DNA of 64,000 nucleotides from Oenococcus sicerae (GTDB taxonomy: Bacteria > Bacillota > Bacilli > Lactobacillales > Lactobacillaceae): NCBI RefSeq assembly GCF_004102045.2, contig NZ_CP029684.2:1364001-1428000 (forward strand), in the 5' to 3' direction. The notes under the pieces are model-generated. The model searched no databases, was not told where the DNA came from, and saw only the letters and a list, made by a program, of their open reading frames with translations. Shown here piece by piece: positions 9,686 to 19,310 of this stretch; within the stretch, counting starts at the first letter, position 1; each line of letters begins with the position of its first letter. The position numbers and the translations under genes were made by a program.

Positions 9686-10864
9686 TCAATTGTTTTTCAA
9701 ATAAGCCTTGATCCTTTGTAATGCCAGATCAAGGTTTGCATCGCTGCCAGCACAAGAAATCCTGACATAATTTTTTGACGTCTCAGAAAAAATCGATCCC
9801 GGGAAGATTTGAACTCTAGCTGTTTTAGCCAGTCTCAAACAGAAATCGAAGGCATCGTTGCCGAAAGAAGCCGGTATTTTGGCCCACACATAAAAAGCAC
9901 CTTGCGGCAATGAAAGGTCAAAACCAAGATTTTTTAGTGCATTTGTTACTTTTGTGACACGTCTTAAATAAGCTGGCAGCGTTTTTAAGCCAGCATCGGG
10001 ATCATCGTTGAGTGCAGCAGCAGCAGCTTCCTGAATTGGGGTCGCAACGCAAGTCACTAAAGTATCTTGGATCTTACGCATGGCTTGCATCACTGATCCA
10101 TGGGCAATTGCAAAACCAAGGCGATAACCAGTCATCGCATGTGACTTCGATAAGCCTGTAATTAAAACTGTCTGATCACGAAGCATCGGATAAAGCGAAA
10201 CGTGTCTGCCGATAAAAGTTTGTTCAGCATAAATTTCATCACTAAGAACCCAAAGTTTTAATTCTTTAAAAACCTGAACTAAAGCTGCCAACTCATCTTG
10301 CGTGTACGTCCTGCCAGTTGGATTATTCGGGTAATTGATAATAATCGCAATTGGATCAATTTGTTTTGATTTAGCCTTTTCATAACTGGATCTGATCAAA
10401 TCTGCTGTTAATTTAAAATTGCTTCCAGCAGTATCAACAGGTATTTTAACAGCTCCGGCCAAGCACAAAGAAGTCGAATATTGTGAATATTCAGGTTCAA
10501 TAATCATCACGCCTTGTCCGGGTTCGACCAGACTGAGTAAAGCAAGATTGATTGCTTCGGCAGCACCGACTGTGACCAAAATGTCCCCCGGTGTCTGGAT
10601 ACCGCATGCATATTTGTGATTATAGAAAGTTTGTGCAGCCTGCCGCAGCGCTGAGATTCCTTGACCATCAGCGTAATGGGAATGATCGGCATCGATCGAT
10701 GCTTTAAAAGCTTTTTTAGTTGATGAATCAACAGCGAAATCTGGATCGCCGAAACCAAGGTCGATCAGGTCATCTGTTTGATCGACCTTATCTAAGAAAT
10801 CTAGCATTGGATCATGTGGGATGCTAGTTACCAAGCTGCTCAAAGGGTGTACTAAGTTACTCAT
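9686..10864 (-). CDS. Pyridoxal-phosphate aminotransferase, class I/II (second of a tandem pair)
   Basis: The 392-residue fold-type I aminotransferase carries the family landmarks NYPNNPTGRTY, SDEIYAEQ and the PLP lysine motif TGLSKSHAMTGYRLGF, with the C-terminal Arg region NYVRISCAGS. It is most like AraT/PatA-type aromatic or N-acetyl-diaminopimelate aminotransferases; the substrate is not certain. ATG 10864 overlaps the stop of the upstream paralogue, so the two are translationally coupled. It shares overall layout and all motifs with its neighbour, consistent with tandem duplication. Confidence 0.9.
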   Translation of the reverse strand: MSNLVHPLSSLVTSIPHDPMLDFLDKVDQTDDLIDLGFGDPDFAVDSSTKKAFKASIDADHSHYADGQGISALRQAAQTFYNHKYACGIQTPGDILVTVGAAEAINLALLSLVEPGQGVMIIEPEYSQYSTSLCLAGAVKIPVDTAGSNFKLTADLIRSSYEKAKSKQIDPIAIIINYPNNPTGRTYTQDELAALVQVFKELKLWVLSDEIYAEQTFIGRHVSLYPMLRDQTVLITGLSKSHAMTGYRLGFAIAHGSVMQAMRKIQDTLVTCVATPIQEAAAAALNDDPDAGLKTLPAYLRRVTKVTNALKNLGFDLSLPQGAFYVWAKIPASFGNDAFDFCLRLAKTARVQIFPGSIFSETSKNYVRISCAGSDANLDLALQRIKAYLKNN

Positions 10865-12038
10865 ATTTAACCCCATTCTGGAGATAATTTTTCATTCGTT
10901 TTAAAGCTTCCTTTAAATCATTGTCGGAACTGGCATATGAAATGCGGATATAATTTGGCGTTGTTTTACTAAAAGCCTCGCCTGGCAATACAGCAACTTT
11001 AGCGTTTTTAGCCAAATCAACGGCAAAGGCATAGCCATCGTTACCAAATTTTTGCGGGATTTTTGTGAAAACATAAAAAGCACCCTGGGGATTCACGGGT
11101 TGGAAACCTAATTCAATCAATGTTTTAACAAGGAAATCTCGGCGTTTACGGTAGGCTTTTAAAGCATATTCAGGCACATCCTCACCGACTGTTAAAGCAG
11201 CAAAAGCAGCATCCTGGCATAATGTCGAGACTGCAAAAGCCAGCGCTTCGTGAACTGTTAACATCTTTGCGATCAGTTTGCTATCAGCAAAAATGAAACC
11301 GATCCGATAACCGGTCATCGCATGTGATTTGGATAATCCTGTTAGTAAAATAGACTGTTTCGGCAGCAGTTTGTAAAGCGAAGTATGTTGACCAGAATAG
11401 GTCAGTGCAGCATATATTTCATCAGAAATAACCCAAATTTTATGTTTCTTGAGAGTATCGGCGATGGCTTGCAATTCGTCATTTGAATAGGTAACACCGG
11501 TTGGATTAGCTGGATAGTTGATCAAAATAGCTTTGACCGGGATGCTTGCTTCACTAATGGTTTTCTCAATTGACTCAGGTGTGATTTTAAAGTCATTTTT
11601 AGAAGTATCGAGTGGGATCTTAATACCACCGGCTAGTGTCAAACTGGTGGTATATGGGGAATAGCTCGGTTCTGGAATGATCACGCCGTCACCATGCTCG
11701 AGAATTGTCATAAAGACGACGTTGATTCCTTCACTCACACCTTGTGTGACCAAAACATCTTCAATTCCTTTGAATTTTAAATTGAAATGACGATTAAAAT
11801 AGGAAACAGCTGCTCGACGTAAATTGACTTCACCTTGTGAATTAGCGTAGTGACTACGGTCATGATCAATTGAAACTTTGGCAACAGCTTTGATTCGATC
11901 ATCAACGGCAAATCCCGGTTCGCCAAATGTGAGTTGGATCAAGTCATCGATATCTCGGATATTAGCTTGAAAATCAAGAATTGGATCGCGTTTTAAGTTA
12001 TCAACGGTAGTATTTAACGGAAGTATAAAATTCGACAT
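10857..12038 (-). CDS. Pyridoxal-phosphate aminotransferase, class I/II (first of a tandem pair)
   Basis: The 393-residue protein has the motifs NYPANPTGVTY, SDEIYAAL and the PLP-binding TGLSKSHAMTGYRIGF. It resembles PatA/AraT-like aminotransferases of lactic acid bacteria, which act on aromatic amino acids or on the diaminopimelate pathway. It is the first gene of the pair. A perfect TATAAT lies six bases upstream of its ATG and there is no Shine-Dalgarno, so the transcript may begin at the start codon. It is divergent from nadR across 56 bases. Confidence 0.9.
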   Translation of the reverse strand: MSNFILPLNTTVDNLKRDPILDFQANIRDIDDLIQLTFGEPGFAVDDRIKAVAKVSIDHDRSHYANSQGEVNLRRAAVSYFNRHFNLKFKGIEDVLVTQGVSEGINVVFMTILEHGDGVIIPEPSYSPYTTSLTLAGGIKIPLDTSKNDFKITPESIEKTISEASIPVKAILINYPANPTGVTYSNDELQAIADTLKKHKIWVISDEIYAALTYSGQHTSLYKLLPKQSILLTGLSKSHAMTGYRIGFIFADSKLIAKMLTVHEALAFAVSTLCQDAAFAALTVGEDVPEYALKAYRKRRDFLVKTLIELGFQPVNPQGAFYVFTKIPQKFGNDGYAFAVDLAKNAKVAVLPGEAFSKTTPNYIRISYASSDNDLKEALKRMKNYLQNGVKYE

Positions 12039-12044
12039 GTGACT

Positions 12045-12050
12045 ATTATA
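12045..12050 (-). promoter_or_regulatory. -10 element directly before an aminotransferase start codon
   Basis: Minus-strand TATAAT is followed by six bases and then the ATG at 12038. With normal promoter geometry the first transcribed base would be the A of the ATG, which gives a leaderless mRNA. The -35 is poor. Confidence 0.55.
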
Positions 12051-12078
12051 CGAAAGGCCGGCCGAATTATAAGGATGA

Positions 12079-12087
12079 TGTTAAAAT
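12079..12087 (+). promoter_or_regulatory. Extended -10 element of nadR
   Basis: TGTTAAAAT fits the extended -10 pattern TGnTAnAAT. It ends seven bases before the nadR ATG, with no Shine-Dalgarno between them. This suggests a start of transcription at or one base before the start codon. Confidence 0.45.
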
Positions 12088-12094
12088 ATTCGGC

Positions 12095-13231
12095 ATGAAA
12101 TATGTTGCAAATTTGACAAAAGAAGATCTTTCAGGAGACAAAATTGGTGTTTTTTTTGGTACTTTTGCGCCGCTGCATGTCGGCCACCAAGCGGAAATCT
12201 ATAAAGCAGCTGCCTTGAATGACGGCGTTTTAGTCGTGACATCAGGCTATACAGGTGATCGAGGCGAACAGATCGGTTTGCCATTATTAAAACGATTTCG
12301 TTATTTACGGCAGGCCTTTGCTGATGAATGGCAAATAAAAGTTGATTATTTGAATGAAGATGGTATGCCAAAAATGCCTGACGGCTGGGACGTCTGGCTA
12401 GAGAAACTAATCGTGACGATCAAGCGAAATATTGTCAACAAAAAAGCACGAATTACTTTTTATACAGGTGAGGAGGATTATAAACGAGAAATTGAAAAAC
12501 GTTTGGGGCATGATCCGCAGTATGCCGTTTCCTTGATGGATCGCACGATCTTAAATATTTCTGCAACAAAAATTAGAAAACACCCACTTAAATATTGGGA
12601 CTATATCAACCGTGTCTTTCGTCGCCATTTCGTTCAAAAGGTACTGGTTATGGGTGCTTCTAATTCTGGGAAATCAACTTTAATTCGTCGTTTGGCCCGC
12701 TCAGCTAATTCACCGTTTTCCGAAGACTTTGCTACGATTTATCAAGAAGAATCAAACGTTGCTGATTCTGAAATGGATATTAAGGATTACTCAAATGTCA
12801 TTCAAGGCCAATATCAGGCGAATTCGGCTGAGATCAATTCACCAGCCAATAATGGTTTAGCAATTTTTAACGGGGATGCTATTGGTCTGCAAGCCTATTC
12901 TAATTTGCTGCTAAATCCAGAAGAACGTTTGCAATTAGCTCATTTGTATAATACAACTATAAAAGCAGAAGAGATGGATCTGATTTTACTTATCCCGCCT
13001 TTTAATGATCCGAAAAGAAAAATTATCCGCAAAACAGGGGCGGCTATTGATTCTCAGTCATATCACAAGGAACTGTTACGATTAATTGATTTTTATGGTT
13101 TTTCTGACAAGCTTGTCATCCTTGATGCTAAAAATCAGCCCAATGATCCTGCCGGCTATTACGCTCGTTATCTGCAAGCACTTGATGCCATTGAAGAACA
13201 TACGAGCTTTGATATTGAGCATCATGAATAA
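12095..13231 (+). CDS. nadR: NadR-like nicotinamide-nucleotide adenylyltransferase / ribosylnicotinamide kinase
   Basis: The 378-residue protein combines an N-terminal nucleotidyltransferase (GVFFGTFAPLHVGH, residues about 18-31, with ISATKIRKHP near 170) and a C-terminal kinase domain with a P-loop (GASNSGKST near residue 190). This is the NadR arrangement for making NAD from nicotinamide riboside: kinase then adenylyltransferase. The helix-turn-helix that enterobacterial NadR carries at its N-terminus is absent, as in lactobacilli, so a regulatory role is not expected. No Shine-Dalgarno is visible. Confidence 0.92.
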   Translation: MKYVANLTKEDLSGDKIGVFFGTFAPLHVGHQAEIYKAAALNDGVLVVTSGYTGDRGEQIGLPLLKRFRYLRQAFADEWQIKVDYLNEDGMPKMPDGWDVWLEKLIVTIKRNIVNKKARITFYTGEEDYKREIEKRLGHDPQYAVSLMDRTILNISATKIRKHPLKYWDYINRVFRRHFVQKVLVMGASNSGKSTLIRRLARSANSPFSEDFATIYQEESNVADSEMDIKDYSNVIQGQYQANSAEINSPANNGLAIFNGDAIGLQAYSNLLLNPEERLQLAHLYNTTIKAEEMDLILLIPPFNDPKRKIIRKTGAAIDSQSYHKELLRLIDFYGFSDKLVILDAKNQPNDPAGYYARYLQALDAIEEHTSFDIEHHE

Positions 13232-13284
13232 CTCTTTTTTTTGGCTATCTTGCAACTGATAAAACCGTTACAATATTTAACAGT

Positions 13285-14778
13285 ATGAACAATCAATTGA
13301 CAAGCAAGCGAATTTTTGAATCATTAAAGCAGGCTGGTATTTTAGTATCGGCGCCTGATTTTGTTCCAGAAAAAGAATTCGCTGATTTACAGTTTGATTC
13401 ACGGAAAGTTGTCAGCGATGAGACGCTTTTTGTCATCAAAGGTGCTTTTAAAAAAAATTTTTTAACTGAGAATTTATTAAACAAAGTTGCCGCTATCGTG
13501 ACCACGAAAAGGCTGGATTTGGATATACCCCAATGGCTTGTTTCGGATTCTCAAATTGCTTTGGCTAGCTTATCAGCGGCATTTTTTGGCCATCCGGAAA
13601 AAGAATTAACGATTCTAGGTATTACAGGTACTAAAGGCAAGACGAGTGCGACTTATATGGTTCACGCAATGTTAGACCAATTAACAAATCATCGTACAGC
13701 GATGTTTTCTACGATCGATACTGTTTTGGGACAAGGAATTGAGTTTAAAAGCCAATTAACGACACCGGAATCTTATGACTTGTTTGCCAATATGCGAAAA
13801 GCACTCGATAATGGCAATCGCTATCTGGTCATGGAAGTTAGTTCCCAATCTTATCTGAAAAACCGTGTTTTTGGTATTCATTTTCGTGTGGGTGCGTTTT
13901 TAAATATCAGCCCTGATCATATTGGCATTAATGAACATCCGACTTTTGAAGATTATCTTGCACATAAAAAAATGCTGGCCGAAAATTCTGATGTTTTTGT
14001 GTCTAATATTGATGATGATCATGGCCAAGAATTCATTGATCATGCACGATCTTTTCGTGCGAAAACGATTTCCGTTTCACAAAAGCAGCCAGCCGAGGTG
14101 ACCTTCCACATTGAACAGGCTAATTTGGATCAATCAAGGTTTACGGTTAGCGAAAAAAACCGAACCGATACATTTGCCTTGGATATTCCAGGAGATTTTA
14201 ATATTTGCAATGCAACTATTGCTATTGCTATGATTCGCGAAATTGATCTTGAACCGGTCCAAGCTAAAAAAGCTCTGGAAAAATTGCAGATTCCAGGCCG
14301 TATGGTCAAAATAAAAACACGATCTCACGGTTTGATTATTGTTGATTATGCGCATAATGGCCAATCGATCACAATTTTGCTGAAATTCCTACGTTCCCAG
14401 CATAAACAAGGCCGAATTATTCTCGTCTTAGGTTCGCCGGGAGATAAGGGGGAGGACCGTCGAGCTCAGTTTGGCAAAGTTATCAGTGAATTTGCCGATC
14501 TTGTTTATCTGACAACTGATGATCCAGGTACTGAAGACCCGCATAAGATCAATAATCAGATTCGAGCTGCGATCACGAATCCAAAAGTTATCCTGCACGA
14601 GGAACTGAATCGCGTGAAAGCAATTCAGACTGCAATTGAAATGGCTCGTCAAGATGATTTGCTTGTTTTGGCTGCCAAAGGTGAAGATGCTTTTCAGAAA
14701 ACGAATCATATTGATCTGCCATATCTTGGCGATAAAAAAGTTGCGCTGCAATTTTTAGCTGAAATTAAAAAAATCTGA
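13285..14778 (+). CDS. murE: MurE-like UDP-N-acetylmuramyl-tripeptide synthetase
   Basis: The 497-residue Mur ligase adds the third amino acid of the peptidoglycan stem peptide to UDP-MurNAc-L-Ala-D-Glu. It has the ATP-binding GTKGKTS (114-120), the MEVSSQSY segment near 190, the central-domain SPDHIG motif and the C-terminal DYAHNGQS and TTDDPGTEDP motifs. The last replaces the DNPR motif of meso-diaminopimelate enzymes, which points to L-lysine as substrate. Lactobacillaceae often carry more than one such gene, so whether this is the essential copy is open. Confidence 0.88.
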   Translation: MNNQLTSKRIFESLKQAGILVSAPDFVPEKEFADLQFDSRKVVSDETLFVIKGAFKKNFLTENLLNKVAAIVTTKRLDLDIPQWLVSDSQIALASLSAAFFGHPEKELTILGITGTKGKTSATYMVHAMLDQLTNHRTAMFSTIDTVLGQGIEFKSQLTTPESYDLFANMRKALDNGNRYLVMEVSSQSYLKNRVFGIHFRVGAFLNISPDHIGINEHPTFEDYLAHKKMLAENSDVFVSNIDDDHGQEFIDHARSFRAKTISVSQKQPAEVTFHIEQANLDQSRFTVSEKNRTDTFALDIPGDFNICNATIAIAMIREIDLEPVQAKKALEKLQIPGRMVKIKTRSHGLIIVDYAHNGQSITILLKFLRSQHKQGRIILVLGSPGDKGEDRRAQFGKVISEFADLVYLTTDDPGTEDPHKINNQIRAAITNPKVILHEELNRVKAIQTAIEMARQDDLLVLAAKGEDAFQKTNHIDLPYLGDKKVALQFLAEIKKI

Positions 14779-14804
14779 TAGAATAGCACGGTTAAGGAGA
14801 AAAT

Positions 14805-15083
14805 ATGCCACTTAAACCAAATGAATTAGCTGAACAGAATTCAAAATTTAGAATTGGTGATGTTTTGTTGGCCGAACCTTATGGCGGTTTGCAGCATCCG
14901 ATCACTGGTCAAGTTGAACGAATCTATGAACATTCTCTTTTGATTGAAATTATTGATAATCAAAAGGATGATCAAGTTACAGTGACTGAAATGAATCATC
15001 GGGCTGTGGTGCCAATGGATTCGGTTGAAATCATCAAACACGGTCCAAAGCCTAAAATTGATGACGATGATACGGAAAAATAA
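14805..15083 (+). CDS. Small KOW-like DUF2187 family protein
   Basis: The 92-residue acidic-tailed protein contains a compact beta segment (FRIGDVLLAEPYGGLQHPITGQ) like the KOW/SH3-type fold of the DUF2187 family, ending in an acidic DDDD tail. Function is unknown; a nucleic-acid-binding role is only suggested by the fold. It has a clear AAGGAG ribosome site, lies 26 bases after the murE-like gene and ends just before a terminator, so it closes that operon. Confidence 0.72.
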   Translation: MPLKPNELAEQNSKFRIGDVLLAEPYGGLQHPITGQVERIYEHSLLIEIIDNQKDDQVTVTEMNHRAVVPMDSVEIIKHGPKPKIDDDDTEK

Positions 15084-15101
15084 TAGATAATTCAGATAGT
15101 T

Positions 15102-15123
15102 AAACCGCAAATGCGGTTTTTTT
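15102..15123 (+). terminator. Intrinsic terminator after the murE-like operon
   Basis: An AAACCGC/GCGGTTT stem with a four-base loop is followed by a run of T residues to 15123. Only 29 bases separate it from the argS start codon. Confidence 0.88.
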
Positions 15124-15139
15124 AATCAGAAAGGCTCTG

Positions 15140-15145
15140 TATAAT
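15140..15145 (+). promoter_or_regulatory. -10 element of argS, seven bases before the start codon
   Basis: A perfect TATAAT lies between the upstream terminator and the argS ATG at 15153. The seven-base gap puts the predicted transcription start one base before the ATG. The only possible -35 at 17 bases is the T-run of the terminator. Confidence 0.6.
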
Positions 15146-15152
15146 TAGCTTT

Positions 15153-16853
15153 ATGGATTTTACTCAGATTGTTGCAAAAAAAATTAATCATGTTTTCGAA
15201 GATACTTTCGAACAACAACATTTAGAAAAAGTGATCGAGCAGCCTAAGGATCTCAGCAAAGGAGATTATGCTTTTCCGGCTTTTATTTTAGCGAAACATT
15301 TTCATCAAGCACCACAAGTTATTGCTAACAAAATCGTCAGTGGAATTGATCACTCGAATTTTGCGAAAATTGAAGCCAACGGACCTTATGTGAACTTTTT
15401 TATTCAGCGCAGCCAATTTGCAGATCAACTGCTAAAAGATATTGTTTCGACGGCTCATTTTGGCCAGAACCAAGATGGTATTGATCAAAATGTTGTGATT
15501 GATTTATCTTCGCCAAATATCGCTAAGCCGATGAGCATGGGGCACTTGCGTTCAACTGTTATCGGTGAAGCCATCTCAAAAATCGCGCAGGCTAACGGTT
15601 ATCACACGATCAAAATTAATTTTTTGGGTGACTGGGGCACACAGTTTGGTTTAATGATCGCGGCCTACAAACACTGGGGTGATGATGACTTAATCAACGC
15701 TGATCCAGTGAATGAACTAGTGAAACTTTATGTCAAAATCAATCACGAAGCAGAAAGCAACCCTGATTTGAAAGACGAAGGGCGTGCTTGGTTCAAAAAA
15801 CTTGAAGATGGTGATCAACAGGCGACTGAACTGTGGAATTGGTTCAAAACTGTTTCCTTAAAAGAATTTCAAAAAGTTTACGATCGTTTGGGCGTTACTT
15901 TCGATTCGATGGATGGGGAAGCATTTTATAATGACAAAATGGCGCCAGTCGTTAAAATGTTTGCTGATAAGGGGCTGCTAACTAAGTCCCAGGGTGCAGA
16001 AATTATTGATTTACCAAAATTGTTGCCTGATGAAAATTATCCCATTGCTATGATCAAGCGTTCTGATGGTGCCACGCAATACATCACGCGTGACTTAGCT
16101 TCGGCAATTTATCGACATGACCATTATCGGTTTGCCAAATCACTATACGTGGTTGGTGCCGAACAAAAAGATCATTTTGATCAAATGAAGGCAATTTTGC
16201 GGCTAGCCGGAGATGACTGGGCTGATGATATCGAGCATATCGGTTTTGGTCTGATTACAATGAATGGCAAAAAAATGTCTACAAGGAAGGGCAACGTTGT
16301 CGCACTGGCAGATGTTTTAGACGCTGCAAAACGGTTAGCGGCTAAACAAATTTCCGAAAAAAATCCCGATTTAAAAAATGCTGATCAAGTAGCTGAAGAG
16401 GTTGGCGCTGGTGCAGTTGTTTTCAATGACTTGCAAAAAGATCGTCACCTAGCAATTGATTTTAATCTTGAAGAGATCGTCCAGTTCGAAGGCGATACAG
16501 GTCCTTACGTTCAATATACTCATGCCCGTGCGATGAGTATTTTAAGAAAATCCAAACAAACTGTTGATTCACAAACTGGTTTGATATTGGAGGATGATGA
16601 GGCTTGGATGATCGTTTCGAAACTGGCTAGTTATCCGGGAATCGTTCGTCGCGCCTGGCAGCTTCGTGAACCGAGCGTTGTTGCTAAATATCTGTTGCTT
16701 TTATCGCGTGATTTTAATTCCTATTATGCTCATACGAAAATTTTAGTTGACGATAGTGGCTTGAATTCGCGCTTGTATCTTGTGACTGCACTAAGCAAAA
16801 TTTTGGAGGATGGTTTGAATTTGCTTGGTGTTCATGCACCTGATCAAATGTAA
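15153..16853 (+). CDS. argS: Arginyl-tRNA synthetase
   Basis: The 566-residue class I synthetase charges tRNA-Arg. It has an N-terminal Add-1 domain, the HIGH-type motif (SPNIAKPMSMGHLRST, about residues 119-134), the KMSK-equivalent GKKMSTRKGN near residue 371 and a C-terminal anticodon-binding domain with FNSYYAHTKIL. The length is normal. No Shine-Dalgarno precedes the ATG and the gap to the upstream terminator is very short. The next gene (a penicillin-binding protein) begins two bases after its stop. Confidence 0.97.
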   Translation: MDFTQIVAKKINHVFEDTFEQQHLEKVIEQPKDLSKGDYAFPAFILAKHFHQAPQVIANKIVSGIDHSNFAKIEANGPYVNFFIQRSQFADQLLKDIVSTAHFGQNQDGIDQNVVIDLSSPNIAKPMSMGHLRSTVIGEAISKIAQANGYHTIKINFLGDWGTQFGLMIAAYKHWGDDDLINADPVNELVKLYVKINHEAESNPDLKDEGRAWFKKLEDGDQQATELWNWFKTVSLKEFQKVYDRLGVTFDSMDGEAFYNDKMAPVVKMFADKGLLTKSQGAEIIDLPKLLPDENYPIAMIKRSDGATQYITRDLASAIYRHDHYRFAKSLYVVGAEQKDHFDQMKAILRLAGDDWADDIEHIGFGLITMNGKKMSTRKGNVVALADVLDAAKRLAAKQISEKNPDLKNADQVAEEVGAGAVVFNDLQKDRHLAIDFNLEEIVQFEGDTGPYVQYTHARAMSILRKSKQTVDSQTGLILEDDEAWMIVSKLASYPGIVRRAWQLREPSVVAKYLLLLSRDFNSYYAHTKILVDDSGLNSRLYLVTALSKILEDGLNLLGVHAPDQM

Positions 16854-16855
16854 TT

Positions 16856-18916
16856 TTGCAGAAAAAAAGTCAAAAACTGAAACTTTTGAATCAACGATTC
16901 CAACTAGTCCGCTGGGTAGTTTTGTTTGTCCTGTCGGTCTTTTTTGTTGGATCGATTTATTTGATTGCACAAGCTCAGATGGCTGATGTGGGTAAATTAT
17001 CCGAGCAATTAGCCAAACCGACAGTTATTTATGATAAAAATGGTGCCCAAGCCGGTGAATTGGCCGATCAAAAAGGCAATCAAGTTAGTTTGACCAAGGT
17101 TTCAGCAAATTTGAAAAATGCAGTTTTGTCGACTGAAGATCGTAATTTTTATCATGAACATGGTTTTTCAATTAAAGGATATGCACGTGCAATTTGGCTT
17201 TTTTTAAGAAACAAATTAACAGGCCGCAACTATATTTCTGGTGGTGGCTCAACAATTACGGAACAATTAGCTAAAAATGCTTATTTGGGCCAGGAACAGA
17301 CCATTTCTAGAAAATTTAAAGAATTGTATCTTGCGATTGAGATCGAAAAACACTATACAAAAGACCAAATTCTTTCAATGTATTTGAACTCTTCTTATTT
17401 TGGACACAATATTTATGGTGTTCAAGACGCTGCTGAAGGCTATTTTGGTGTATCCGCTGAAAATCTTTCAGTTTCGCAAGCAGCCTCGATCGCTGGTATG
17501 CTCGCAAATCCAACTTTATATGATCCGACGAGGTATTTACAATATGCAACCGCGCGGCGAGATACTGTTCTGCAGAATATGGTCGCAAATAAAAAACTGG
17601 CTCAGATTAATGCAACGAGTCTAGAAAAGTCGAAAATCGTTGCAAAAAATCCCAGCGTAAGCCACTCGACGAATTATCAGTATCCTTGGTTTTTTGATTC
17701 GGTTATTGACGAAGCAATTAGTAAATATCATTTGACTGAAACAGAAATCATGAACCGTGGTTATCAAATATATACAACGCTTGACCAGACTGACCAAAAA
17801 AATCTGCAAAATGACTACAATAATTCTTATCTTTTTCCAGTTGAAAATGATCAGTCTGCCTCAATCGCTTTGGACGCTAAAACGGGTGGTGTATTAGCGG
17901 TGATCGGCGGTCGTGGCAAACATATTTTTCGTGGATTCAATCGTGCCATTCAAGCCAGACGTTCACCGGGATCTTTAATAAAACCCTTAGTTGTTTATGC
18001 ACCGGCGCTCAGCCGCGGGTATAGTTCGACAAGTATGTTTCCAAATTCACCAATCACTTTCTCTGGAAATTATCGTCCCAGCAACGCTTTAGGTTTTCAG
18101 TCAACTAGTGTTAGTATGGCGACGGCCATCACAGATTCATACAATGTGCCAGCTGTTTATCTGCTAAACAAAATTGGCGTTAAAACCGGTTATGAATATG
18201 CTAAAAAGTTTGGTTTGCCAGTAACAAAGTCTGATGAAAATCTTTCGTTAGCCTTGGGTGGTATGAAAAGCGGTGTTTCCCCGCAAGAAATGGCGCAAGC
18301 CTATACTACTTTTGCTAACAGCGGTAAGATGTCGACGGCCCACTATATTACAAAAATCGTTGATGCAACTGGACATGTGGTCGTTAGTCGACCAAATATA
18401 TCTCAAAAACAGGTTATTTCCAAAACAGTTGCAACACAAATGACGAACATGATGTTTGGTGTTTATGAGGATGGTACTGGTGCCGCCGCGGCACCTTATG
18501 GATATAAAGTGGCTGGCAAGACCGGCACGACAGAAGATGTGGATAATCCTGGTATTCTCTATGCCTCTAAAGACTTGTGGGCTGCTGCCTATACTCCGGA
18601 TTTAGTTGTTGTTTCTTGGCAGGGTTATGATGTTTCAACATCTGGGAAAACACTGCCAACATACATTAGCCAGTCGCTTGGACCGCTATTTAAAATTCAG
18701 GCAGAACAGCTGATTGCTAATTCTGCTCAAAGCTCATTTAGCAGCAGCACTTCTGCAGCTTCTGCAACGAGTTGGCTTCATAAATGGCAGCAATTTTTTA
18801 CAGGCATTGGTCAAAGTGGACAAAAAATCGGTCAGCAGTTATCTGGAGCTGGTCAAAAAATTTCTGATAGTTGGGATAATTTTTCGAAATTTATTCAAGA
18901 CCATTTAAATCAGTAA
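16856..18916 (+). CDS. pbp1A: Class A penicillin-binding protein (transglycosylase/transpeptidase)
   Basis: The 686-residue bifunctional peptidoglycan synthase has a short cytoplasmic tail, one membrane helix (about residues 19-41), a GT51 transglycosylase domain with STEDRNFYHEHG and GGGSTITEQLAKN, and a transpeptidase domain with SxxK (SLIK in RSPGSLIKP), SYN (TDSYNVP) and KTGT motifs. The C-terminus is a Ser/Gln-rich low-complexity tail. The start is a TTG at 16856 without a clear ribosome site, two bases after the argS stop. Translation may rely on coupling; another TTG about ten codons downstream is possible. Confidence 0.93.
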   Translation: MQKKSQKLKLLNQRFQLVRWVVLFVLSVFFVGSIYLIAQAQMADVGKLSEQLAKPTVIYDKNGAQAGELADQKGNQVSLTKVSANLKNAVLSTEDRNFYHEHGFSIKGYARAIWLFLRNKLTGRNYISGGGSTITEQLAKNAYLGQEQTISRKFKELYLAIEIEKHYTKDQILSMYLNSSYFGHNIYGVQDAAEGYFGVSAENLSVSQAASIAGMLANPTLYDPTRYLQYATARRDTVLQNMVANKKLAQINATSLEKSKIVAKNPSVSHSTNYQYPWFFDSVIDEAISKYHLTETEIMNRGYQIYTTLDQTDQKNLQNDYNNSYLFPVENDQSASIALDAKTGGVLAVIGGRGKHIFRGFNRAIQARRSPGSLIKPLVVYAPALSRGYSSTSMFPNSPITFSGNYRPSNALGFQSTSVSMATAITDSYNVPAVYLLNKIGVKTGYEYAKKFGLPVTKSDENLSLALGGMKSGVSPQEMAQAYTTFANSGKMSTAHYITKIVDATGHVVVSRPNISQKQVISKTVATQMTNMMFGVYEDGTGAAAAPYGYKVAGKTGTTEDVDNPGILYASKDLWAAAYTPDLVVVSWQGYDVSTSGKTLPTYISQSLGPLFKIQAEQLIANSAQSSFSSSTSAASATSWLHKWQQFFTGIGQSGQKIGQQLSGAGQKISDSWDNFSKFIQDHLNQ

Positions 18917-18958
18917 TTCAATGGATCCTTTGATAAGATTAAAAAGATAGGAGAAAAC

Positions 18959-19303
18959 ATGACAACATTATTTGATCAAGCAAAACTAATGGCTCGCGAG
19001 CTACAAGATAGTGACGAATATAAACAACTGACGGCTGCTTTGGCAAAAGTGAAAGCCGATCAGGCATCAAATGAGGCCTTTAGCGAATTTCAAAAAGCGC
19101 AACGCGAGATTCAAGAACTACAATCCAAAGGACAAGAGCCAAATCCAGATCAAATTTCGCGTTGGCAGACAACCGCTAAACAAGCGCAGCAGTTGGAACC
19201 GATCAAAGCGCTGAGTGTGATCGAACAAAATTTAAATAGCACGCTTAGCGAAGTCAATGAGATCATTACAGCGCCATTAAACGAGCTGTATTTACAAAAG
19301 TAA
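18959..19303 (+). CDS. ylbF: YlbF/YmcA family protein
   Basis: The 114-residue, almost wholly helical protein (LFDQAKLMARELQDSDEYK, then a KAD-rich helix and a C-terminal LNSTLSEVNEIITAPL) matches the DUF964 family. In Bacillus, YlbF, YmcA and YaaT act on RNase Y specificity and development; a similar role here is inference. A good ribosome site (TAGGAGAAA) precedes ATG. It sits immediately upstream of yhaO as in many lactic acid bacteria. Confidence 0.85.
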   Translation: MTTLFDQAKLMARELQDSDEYKQLTAALAKVKADQASNEAFSEFQKAQREIQELQSKGQEPNPDQISRWQTTAKQAQQLEPIKALSVIEQNLNSTLSEVNEIITAPLNELYLQK

Positions 19304-19310
19304 AAGAAAA

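Noticed and set aside
12056-12063. GGCCGGCC palindrome between nadR and the aminotransferase
   Set aside because: An eight-base palindrome in a 56-base divergent region is not enough for an operator. No second copy or matching regulator was seen.
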